Shown here one piece after another: positions 53,176-59,041 of a stretch of DNA of 59,041 nt. This stretch comes from an uncultured Propionibacterium sp. (GTDB lineage: Bacteria; Actinomycetota; Actinomycetes; Propionibacteriales; Propionibacteriaceae), in assembly GCA_938036835.1 (NCBI GenBank), contig CALHWB010000009.1, positions 1 to 59,041 on the forward strand, given 5' to 3'. The notes below the pieces were generated by a model, which saw nothing but the letters and a program-made list of their open reading frames with translations, was not told where the DNA came from and made no database searches. Position numbers and translations under genes: made by a program. Position 1 is the first letter of the stretch. Every line of letters starts with the position of its first letter.

Positions 53176-54428
53176 AGCGCTGGGTGCAATGGGGGCAGCT
53201 ATTTGTGGCTCGGATGCAACTCGGGCGCCGTCGGTCGCAGTTCAGCGAGCGGCTGATGGGGCGGTGGCGGCGAAACACCGGCAGGTTCTGGGCGACGCGG
53301 AACTGGGATCCGGCCTCGGCCGGTGCACTGCACCGGATACGCGTTCTAGGCGGTGGCCTCGGCCGGGTGGCTGTTCGATTAGGTGATGACCTGCTGGCCA
53401 CTGGCCGGGCGAAGCCGGGAATTCGACGAGGGATGCGCACCGCGGTTGGTGCCGGATTGGTTACCACTTTGCTGGTCGCTCTGGTGCTGTGGGGCGGTGG
53501 ACAGCGATTGAACGCGGCACAGCCCCAGTCTCCGCAATCGACCGTTTCCCAGCGCAACGAGCGCTCACGAGCCGAGGACGCCGCAAGCCGGGGCAGCGGG
53601 CTGCCCACCGGGCCGCATCAGCCCAGGGGTGGGGTGGCCGGATTGCTTAAGCTGCAACCCGGCACCAACTACATCTCTCTAGAAATCGGCGGTCTGGTGC
53701 GGACCGCAATCGTCGAGGTGCCCCAGCCGGCCCCGGATCGGGGTCGGCTGCCGATGGTCGTCGCCATGCACGGCGCCAATGGTACAGCCGAAGACATGAT
53801 CTCGACCACGGGGCTGACCGGGCCGGCGATGGCGGCTGGCATCATCATGGTCTACCCACAGGGCTGGAATGAGTCGTGGAACGCCGAAGGATGCTGCGGG
53901 CAGGCCAGGGATCTAGACGTCGACGATATGGCGTTCTTGGATGCCCTCATCTGGCAGTTGCGTACCGACGCGATGGCCGGATCGGTCTACCTGACCGGTT
54001 TCTCCAATGGCGGCATGATGGCCTACCGATACGCCTGCGAGCGAATTGTTTCCGGGGTAGTGGTGATGGGGGCGTCGTTGGTAAACATGGGTTGTGCTGC
54101 GCCGGCGCCGGTATCGGTGCTGGCCATGCACGCCATGCCGGATGATGTGGTGCCCTATCGTGGCGGTGGTCCCGATGATTTGTCGGCCACCGGTTGGCCC
54201 CACATCGACGAGGTGATGGCCTACTGGTCGGCTAACGGTCGATGCGCGGGCCATACCGACAGCACCGCCAGTAGCGGGCTGTTCACTCGCACTTGGCATG
54301 GTTGTGCCCGGGGAATAACGGTTGAGGAGCGGCTCAGTTCCGATGGCAGCCATCTGTGGCCAACCGGGGCTGGTCAGCTGAATGCCACGCTCGCTTTGAT
54401 CAATTTCGTCTTGAGCCATGAGCGGTAG
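53172..54428 (+). CDS. PHB depolymerase/feruloyl esterase-like hydrolase, membrane-anchored or secreted
   Basis: This is an alpha/beta hydrolase of the LpqC/polyhydroxybutyrate depolymerase type. Motifs are VVAMHGANGTAEDM (oxyanion), GFSNGGMMAYRYAC with nucleophile S278, a likely Asp near 324 (MPDDVVPYRG) and H394 (DGSHLWP). A hydrophobic helix lies at about 91-108 after 87 Arg/Trp-rich residues. From the overlapping ATG 53172 it would be an N-in membrane-anchored enzyme. From ATG 53433 (MRTAVGAGLV) it would have an ordinary signal peptide. Either way the catalytic part is outside. It ends the operon and may release its substrate from a polymer or ester. Confidence 0.87.
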   Translation: MKRWVQWGQLFVARMQLGRRRSQFSERLMGRWRRNTGRFWATRNWDPASAGALHRIRVLGGGLGRVAVRLGDDLLATGRAKPGIRRGMRTAVGAGLVTTLLVALVLWGGGQRLNAAQPQSPQSTVSQRNERSRAEDAASRGSGLPTGPHQPRGGVAGLLKLQPGTNYISLEIGGLVRTAIVEVPQPAPDRGRLPMVVAMHGANGTAEDMISTTGLTGPAMAAGIIMVYPQGWNESWNAEGCCGQARDLDVDDMAFLDALIWQLRTDAMAGSVYLTGFSNGGMMAYRYACERIVSGVVVMGASLVNMGCAAPAPVSVLAMHAMPDDVVPYRGGGPDDLSATGWPHIDEVMAYWSANGRCAGHTDSTASSGLFTRTWHGCARGITVEERLSSDGSHLWPTGAGQLNATLALINFVLSHER

Positions 54429-54665
54429 CTTCGCCAGCCCGGTGAATCGGGGCATATTGGCCTTGCCGCGGCCGGGAGCATGCCGATCGTCCAGTCGGTG
54501 CGGTGACTGTCAGGTGCGGCGGATCCGGGCCCCGGAGAACCTATCGTCCCCGATGAGCGAACGGTTAGCGAGGCGGTGCATCCGGGGTTTGCTCGGTCCA
54601 AGGAGTCTCACGGCTAATCGGTCCTGCCGAATGACACCGCCCTGGGCCGGAAGGCTGCGGACTGG

Positions 54666-54707
54666 AAAACGGGAGGCCCAGGCATCTATAGGCGCCTGAA
54701 CCTCCCG
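54666..54707 (-). terminator. Intrinsic terminator of the DUF4342 gene
   Basis: Read on the minus strand, CGGGAGGTTCAGGC (54707-54694) pairs with GCCTGGGCCTCCCG (54683-54670), using two G-U pairs that would be mismatches on the plus strand. TTTT follows. The rest of the gap 54429-54724 shows nothing else. Confidence 0.85.
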
Positions 54708-54724
54708 GTCAAAGCGGCTTGAGA

Positions 54725-55009
54725 TTATTTCTCGCGCTCGACCTCCAGGGTCAGCCGGGCCATCGCCCCACCGATCACGGCTACCGTGCTGAGTAGGGGA
54801 GCCATGAGGAAGGCAAGCGCCCCACCGGCAACGCCGAAGGCCAACGGAATGCTGAGCAGTTCCTTGCCCTCGTGAGAACGGATGGTGACACGTTTGGCGG
54901 AGGCGTCCTCGAAAAGGCTCTTGATGGTGTTGACGAGCTGTTCGCCAGCCACGTCGATTCTCTCGGTGAAGGTCTTCTTGCCGTCGGCACTGTGATTGTC
55001 CTGGACCAT
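54725..55009 (-). CDS. DUF4342 family protein
   Basis: This 94-residue protein has the DUF4342 layout. An N-terminal soluble part (KTFTERIDVAGEQLVNTIKS) is followed by a small beta segment (AKRVTIRSHEGKELLSIPLA) and a hydrophobic helix (FGVAGGALAFLMAPLLSTVA) near the end. Function is unknown. ATG 55009 is the start because TACGGT lies exactly 7 nt upstream, implying a leaderless transcript; a longer frame to 55168 has no support. A good terminator follows. Confidence 0.9.
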   Translation of the reverse strand: MVQDNHSADGKKTFTERIDVAGEQLVNTIKSLFEDASAKRVTIRSHEGKELLSIPLAFGVAGGALAFLMAPLLSTVAVIGGAMARLTLEVEREK

Positions 55010-55016
55010 GCCACCA

Positions 55017-55022
55017 ACCGTA
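55017..55022 (-). promoter_or_regulatory. -10 hexamer of the DUF4342 gene (leaderless)
   Basis: On the minus strand TACGGT is followed by TGGTGGC and then ATG 55009, a 7-nt gap. There is no usable ribosome binding site at proper distance. Confidence 0.55.
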
Positions 55023-55195
55023 GCTCCAACCCGGATTCGGATCCGGCTGAGGCATGACGATCCCGGGTAGGTTGGGTGAAGGCCCTGAATCGCTGGTGCC
55101 GGGTAGGCTACCGTCGGCTTTATGCCGGTGTTTCTGCCGGCGTCCCGACGGCTTGGCGGCGGAGGCATCGTTGGGGCCGGGGCGAGGTCGAGATG

Positions 55196-55216
55196 TAGTA
55201 TCTTGACGTCAAGGTA
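55196..55216 (+). promoter_or_regulatory. Palindromic operator over the acnA promoter
   Basis: TAGTAT (55196-55201) is a likely -10. TATCTTGACGTCAAGGTA (55199-55216) is an inverted repeat with 8 of 9 arm bases matching, including a perfect CTTGACGTCAAG core. It covers the -10 edge and the expected transcript start. A regulator is implied; none is encoded nearby. Confidence 0.6.
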
Positions 55217-55238
55217 AGTCTCGGAGGCGGGGAGTCAC

Positions 55239-57920
55239 ATGAGCGTTGACAGTTTTGGCGCCAAAGACGCACTTAAGGTCGACGGCATCAGTTATGCCTA
55301 CTATCGGTTGGGCGCAGTTCCTGGCCAGGAGAAGCTGCCCTTCAGCTTGAAGATTTTGCTGGAGAACCTGCTGCGTGCCGAGGATGGCGTCAATGTCACC
55401 AAGGAGGACATCGCCTTCCTGGGCGACTGGGACGCGGCCGCTGAACCGGATCACGAAATCCAGTTCACCCCGGCCCGGGTGATCATGCAGGATTTCACCG
55501 GTGTACCGTGCGTGGTGGATCTGGCTACCATGCGCGAGGCGATGGTTGAACTGGGTGGCGACCCGGCACGAATCAATCCTCTGTCACCAGCCGAGATGGT
55601 GATAGATCATTCCGTGATAGCCGAGGCTTTCGGAACGCCCGAGGCGCTGGCCAAGAACATCGAGATTGAATACCAGCGCAACCGGGAACGCTACCAATTC
55701 CTGCGTTGGGGGCAGGGCGCCTTCGACAATTTCAAAGTTGTGCCCCCGGGTACGGGCATCGTCCATCAGGTCAATATCGAGCATCTGGCTAAGGTCGTGT
55801 ACTGCCGCGAGATAGGTGGCGAGTTGGTCGCCTACCCCGACACCTGCGTAGGCACCGATTCGCATACCACCATGGTCAACGGCCTGGGCGTGGTCGGTTG
55901 GGGTGTCGGCGGTATCGAGGCCGAGGCGGCCATGCTCGGCCAGCCAGTCAGCATGCTGATCCCTCGGGTGGTTGGGTTCAAACTGTTTGGCGAACTCCCC
56001 GAGGGTGCCACCGCCACCGACCTAGTGCTCACCATCACCGAACTACTGCGCGGGCACGGTGTGGTTGGCAAGTTCGTCGAATTCTACGGGCCGGGTGTCA
56101 GCGAGGTGCCATTGGCCAACCGGGCGACGATCGGCAATATGAGCCCCGAGTATGGCTCTACCGTCGCGGTCTTCCCGATCGACGACCAGACCATCAACTA
56201 TCTGCGGCTTACCGGCAGGGATGCCCGGCAACTCGCCCTGGTCGAGGCCTATGCCAAGGCCCAGGGACTGTGGTTCGATCCGCAGGCCATTCCCGAGTTT
56301 TCCGAATATCTGGAACTCGACCTGGCCACCGTGGTGCCATCGATCGCCGGGCCCAAGCGTCCCCAGGACCGCATCACCCTCACCGATGCCCGGGTCGCGT
56401 TCAGCGAGGCCCTGACGGGCTATGCCTCCGATCCTTCGATGGCGCTCGACACCACAGTTGAGGACATCCGGGTGCGGCTTGGGCATGGCGTCATCGGCGT
56501 GGCTGCGATCACGTCCTGCACAAACACATCCAACCCATCGGTGATGGTCGCGGCCGGCTTGGTCGCCAAGAAGGCCGTCGAGAAGGGTTTGGTCCGCAAA
56601 CCCTGGGTGAAAACCATGCTTGCCCCGGGCTCGCAGGTCGTTACGAGCTATCTACGGGCTGCCGGTCTGGATGGCTACCTCGACCGGCTCGGTTTCGGGG
56701 TGGTCGGTTACGGCTGTACCGCCTGCATTGGCAACTCTGGCCCGCTGATCGGTGAGGTCAGTCGGGCCGCCAACGCCGACGACTTGGTCGTGGCCGCCGT
56801 GCTGTCGGGCAATCGCAATTTCGAGGGACGTATCAATCCCGATGTCAAGATGAACTACCTGGCCAGCCCACCGTTGGTGGTGGCCTATGCGATTGCCGGC
56901 ACCATGGATGTCGATATCATGACCGATCCATTGGGTGCGGACACGGCCGGCAATCCGGTGTATCTGCGCGATATCTGGCCAAGCGCCGCCGAGGTGGACG
57001 AGGTCATAGGTAGCGCAATCAATGCCGAGATGTACGAGCGTTCCTATGTCGATGTTTTTGCCGGGGACGAGCGCTGGCAGGGCCTGTCAACCCCGCGAGG
57101 TGACATCTTCGAGTGGAATGAGACGTCCACCTATGTGCGCAGGCCACCCTATTTCGAAGGCATGCCAGCCGAACCCGAGCCCGTGGGCGACATCGCCGGG
57201 GCCCGGGTGTTACTCAAACTGGGCGATTCGGTGACCACCGACCACATTAGCCCCGCGGGATCGATCAAGGCCGATTCGCCGGCTGGCCGGTACCTGATCG
57301 AGCACGGTGTGGAACGCAAGGACTTCAACTCCTATGGTTCTCGGCGGGGCAACCATGAGGTGATGGTCCGCGGCACTTTCGCCAATATCCGGCTGCGCAA
57401 CCAACTGGCACCCGGCACCGAGGGGGGCTTCACTCGCGATTTCAGTCGGTCGAATGCCCCAGTCAGCACCGTCTATGACGCCTCGGTGAGCTATCAGGCC
57501 GCCGGGGTGCCGCTGGTTATCCTTAGTGGCAAGGAGTACGGTTCGGGCTCATCGCGTGACTGGGCGGCCAAGGGCACCCGGCTGCTCGGGGTACGTGCGG
57601 TGATCGCTGAGAGCTATGAGCGTATCCATCGCAGCAACCTGATCGGTATGGGCGTGCTGCCATTGCAGTATCCCGCGGGCCAGAACGCCGATTCTCTGGG
57701 CCTGACTGGCGAGGAGATATTCGATATCGCCGGAATCGCCGAGCTGAACAACGGTGTCACCCCGAGGACGGTTCGCGTGCGAGCCACTCGGGCCGATGGC
57801 GAGGCGATCGATTTCGATGCGGTGGTGCGCATCGATACCCCAGGGGAGCGGGCCTACTACCTGCATGGCGGCATCATGCAGTATGTGCTGCGCAACCTGA
57901 AGAACTGCCGGGTTGGCTAA
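55239..57920 (+). CDS. acnA: Aconitate hydratase A
   Basis: Aconitase interconverts citrate and isocitrate in the TCA cycle. The 893-residue protein is of the AcnA/IRP type. VGTDSHTTMVNGLGVVGWGV, TSCTNTSNPSVM near 425 and YGCTACIGNSGPL near 492 provide the three [4Fe-4S] cysteines. The C-terminal swivel domain carries LKLGDSVTTDHISPAGSIK and GSGSSRDWAAKGTRLLGVRA. GTG or ATG alternatives are absent; ATG 55239 has GGAGGCGGGGAG upstream. It is convergent with a DUF6191 gene, their stop codons overlapping by 4 bp. Confidence 0.97.
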   Translation: MSVDSFGAKDALKVDGISYAYYRLGAVPGQEKLPFSLKILLENLLRAEDGVNVTKEDIAFLGDWDAAAEPDHEIQFTPARVIMQDFTGVPCVVDLATMREAMVELGGDPARINPLSPAEMVIDHSVIAEAFGTPEALAKNIEIEYQRNRERYQFLRWGQGAFDNFKVVPPGTGIVHQVNIEHLAKVVYCREIGGELVAYPDTCVGTDSHTTMVNGLGVVGWGVGGIEAEAAMLGQPVSMLIPRVVGFKLFGELPEGATATDLVLTITELLRGHGVVGKFVEFYGPGVSEVPLANRATIGNMSPEYGSTVAVFPIDDQTINYLRLTGRDARQLALVEAYAKAQGLWFDPQAIPEFSEYLELDLATVVPSIAGPKRPQDRITLTDARVAFSEALTGYASDPSMALDTTVEDIRVRLGHGVIGVAAITSCTNTSNPSVMVAAGLVAKKAVEKGLVRKPWVKTMLAPGSQVVTSYLRAAGLDGYLDRLGFGVVGYGCTACIGNSGPLIGEVSRAANADDLVVAAVLSGNRNFEGRINPDVKMNYLASPPLVVAYAIAGTMDVDIMTDPLGADTAGNPVYLRDIWPSAAEVDEVIGSAINAEMYERSYVDVFAGDERWQGLSTPRGDIFEWNETSTYVRRPPYFEGMPAEPEPVGDIAGARVLLKLGDSVTTDHISPAGSIKADSPAGRYLIEHGVERKDFNSYGSRRGNHEVMVRGTFANIRLRNQLAPGTEGGFTRDFSRSNAPVSTVYDASVSYQAAGVPLVILSGKEYGSGSSRDWAAKGTRLLGVRAVIAESYERIHRSNLIGMGVLPLQYPAGQNADSLGLTGEEIFDIAGIAELNNGVTPRTVRVRATRADGEAIDFDAVVRIDTPGERAYYLHGGIMQYVLRNLKNCRVG

Positions 57921-58207
57921 TCGCTGGTGTCCGTGGCCGGTGGAGTTCGGGTGATGTCATCGGCCGCGGACTTCTTCTCATCTTCGACTGGCTTGTTCAG
58001 CCGGACGCGGTGCGGGTTGCCGATATCGGTTGAGGTCTCGGTGGCGGTTCCGGTGCGATCCCTCAGCACCATGAAACCTTCCTCCAGGTCAACTCCGCGC
58101 GAGCCGTCGTTTCCCTGTTTGGCGTCCACGAGGAGCATCTTCTCGGCCCGTTTGACTTCCTCCCAGTGGGCGCGACCGGGCATGAAGATGCTGAATACAT
58201 CGCTCAT
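57917..58207 (-). CDS. DUF6191-like small protein
   Basis: This 96-residue protein contains FMPGRAHWEEVKRAEKMLLV and DAKQGNDGSRGVDLEEGFMV, which fit the short DUF6191 pattern (PGR-x-H, VD, G-D, DLxxG). The C-terminal 45 residues are Asp/Thr/Pro-rich and look disordered. Function is unknown. Its ATG overlaps the HIT gene's stop by 4 bp, so it is translated after the HIT protein, and its stop overlaps the convergent acnA stop. Confidence 0.75.
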   Translation of the reverse strand: MSDVFSIFMPGRAHWEEVKRAEKMLLVDAKQGNDGSRGVDLEEGFMVLRDRTGTATETSTDIGNPHRVRLNKPVEDEKKSAADDITRTPPATDTSD

Positions 58208-58623
58208 GACTGCTCCTCAATGTCCAGCGCTGCGCGCAACTGCTCACCAACGATACGCAACTGTTCGGAGCTGGGGCGTGAACGTGGCCAGAAGAATCCA
58301 CGCAGGCCATCGCCGCGGCGCCGGGGTACCACATGCAGATGGAAATGCGGTACCGATTGGCTGATCACGTTGTTCTGGCCGAGGAAGGTGCCCTCGGCGC
58401 CGAAGGCTTGCCGCTGGGCGAGGCCGATCCGTCGGGCAGCGGCGAGAATCTCTGGGTAGAGCTCCGCGGGTAGATCGTAGAGGGTCTCATGATGCGCTAC
58501 CGGGCAGATCAGGGTGTGCCCGGGGAACAGCGGATGAGCGTCCAGGAAGGCGATCACCCGTGGGGTACGAAAGATGACCTCGGCGGGTATCTCACCGGCA
58601 ACGATTCGATCGAACACGTCCAC
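58204..58623 (-). CDS. HIT family nucleotide hydrolase/transferase
   Basis: This 139-residue protein has the histidine-triad site HFHLHVVPR near residue 100 and the family opening VFDRIVAGEIPAEVIF. HTLICPVAHHETLYDLP and QNNVISQSVPHFH are also typical. HIT (HinT-like) enzymes hydrolyse nucleoside phosphoramidates or dinucleotides. GTG 58623 is chosen because family members start just before this motif; the frame is open to a GTG at 58698, and GTG 58617 is another option. No clear ribosome binding site supports any of them. Confidence 0.88.
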   Translation of the reverse strand: MDVFDRIVAGEIPAEVIFRTPRVIAFLDAHPLFPGHTLICPVAHHETLYDLPAELYPEILAAARRIGLAQRQAFGAEGTFLGQNNVISQSVPHFHLHVVPRRRGDGLRGFFWPRSRPSSEQLRIVGEQLRAALDIEEQS

Positions 58624-58690
58624 GGCACAAGTGTGTGCCTGCGGTTCAGGCAACGTCCACTCGATGCGCGGACGGTTGCAAGGTGTGGGG

Positions 58691-58699
58691 TTTTCCACA
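58691..58699 (+). promoter_or_regulatory. DnaA-box match
   Basis: TTTTCCACA matches the DnaA box consensus TTWTNCACA. It lies in the divergent region between the HIT and lipoprotein genes. A single site may be chance. Confidence 0.3.
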
Positions 58700-58717
58700 G
58701 ATTCGGTCGTTGTGGGG

Positions 58718-58746
58718 TTGACAGGGGGGTTCGGTGTGGAACAATG
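58718..58746 (+). promoter_or_regulatory. Promoter of the lipoprotein gene
   Basis: A perfect -35 TTGACA (58718-58723) is followed after 16 bp by AACAAT (58740-58745). This leaves a leader of about 50 nt before ATG 58801. It is the best consensus promoter seen in the window. Confidence 0.65.
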
Positions 58747-58800
58747 AGTGGCACCGGGCCGCTACCCCCTTGCGGGCCACACCCCCCTTTGGAGGTTTCA

Positions 58801-59041
58801 ATGCCGACACCCCGACCAATACCGATACCGCGATTAGCAGCCATCCCGCTTCTACTACTGATCATGCTGCTGGCCGGTTGCGGCCCCGGCAAGCCGGCCC
58901 CGGAGCCGTCGCCGACACCTGTTTCCGAATACACCCCAGACCCGACCTCGTCCGAGGCGTTGGTGTATGCCAAGGCGGAGCAGGTGTTCTGGGGGTATAT
59001 CGAGGCTCGCCGCAAGTACGAGCTGGCCGGGGACTATTCGC
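58801..59041 (+). CDS. Partial lipoprotein
   Basis: This gene runs off the right edge; about 80 codons are visible. MPTPRPIPIPRLAAIPLLLL leads into IMLLAGC, a signal peptide with lipobox LAGC, so the product is a lipid-anchored surface protein. A Pro-rich spacer (PAPEPSPTPVSEYTPDPT) follows, then a helical stretch EALVYAKAEQVFWGYIEARR that probably begins the folded domain. GGAGG lies about 7 bp before the ATG. The functional domain is beyond the window. Confidence 0.88.
   Translation, partial: MPTPRPIPIPRLAAIPLLLLIMLLAGCGPGKPAPEPSPTPVSEYTPDPTSSEALVYAKAEQVFWGYIEARRKYELAGDYS

Overview
The window comes from a high-GC Gram-positive actinobacterium. By eye it is roughly mid-60s % GC outside one foreign patch. 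Actinobacterial markers include NrdR with B12-dependent NrdJ, back-to-back SigB-like and SigA sigma factors, the parE/parC locus with a small DUF7455-type gene, SepH, DUF4193, DUF4235, dut-DUF3710, DUF5998 and treYZ. Propionibacteriaceae is plausible but is inferred from gene content only. No rRNA, tRNA, CRISPR array, transposase or plasmid gene was recognised.

Layout. 0-4.4 kb: the start of a Gln/Gly/Tyr/Pro-rich protein, a DUF2752 membrane protein, then nrdR-nrdJ behind tandem palindromes 32 bp apart that look like NrdR boxes and include a DnaA-box match. 4.6-9.6 kb: a polar amino-acid ABC transporter operon, an MT0933-like mini-protein, decayed azlCD remnants and an AEC carrier. 9.7-18.1 kb: HrpA helicase and a treY-treZ operon. 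18.2-24.7 kb: a helical-repeat protein, TesB thioesterase, divergent sigB/sigA, an SMP-30 lactonase-like protein, a YbaK-like deacylase and a small Cys-motif protein. 25-39 kb: a housekeeping block (parE, UMF1-type MFS, DUF368, parC, App1-like phosphatase, DUF5998, phosphodiesterase, sepH, DUF4193, DUF4235, dut, DUF3710). 39-42 kb: larE-larB-larC, which make the nickel-pincer cofactor. 42-43.2 kb: an Fe-S-type RNA uracil-C5 methyltransferase. 43.2-44.1 kb: a low-GC, Firmicutes-like patch with a GyrI-like fragment, an intact TfoX N-domain gene and decayed sequence. 44.2-54.4 kb: a two-armed catabolic locus. 54.7-59 kb: DUF4342, aconitase with a palindromic promoter element, DUF6191-HIT, and the start of a lipoprotein gene.

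Two points stand out. First, the catabolic locus pairs a divergent SDR-aldehyde dehydrogenase arm with a translationally coupled arm: a fused E1 alpha-beta, E2, Zn alcohol dehydrogenase, VOC protein, FCD-type GntR regulator, second SDR and membrane-anchored or secreted esterase. A 16-bp inverted repeat covers the -10 of the E1 promoter, so it reads as a self-contained, regulated pathway for an unknown substrate. Second, at least five genes have a TANNNT hexamer exactly 7 nt before a GTG or ATG, and one more has it at 8 nt. In several, the apparent longer ATG start lies inside the hexamer. This suggests common leaderless transcription and corrects several start sites.
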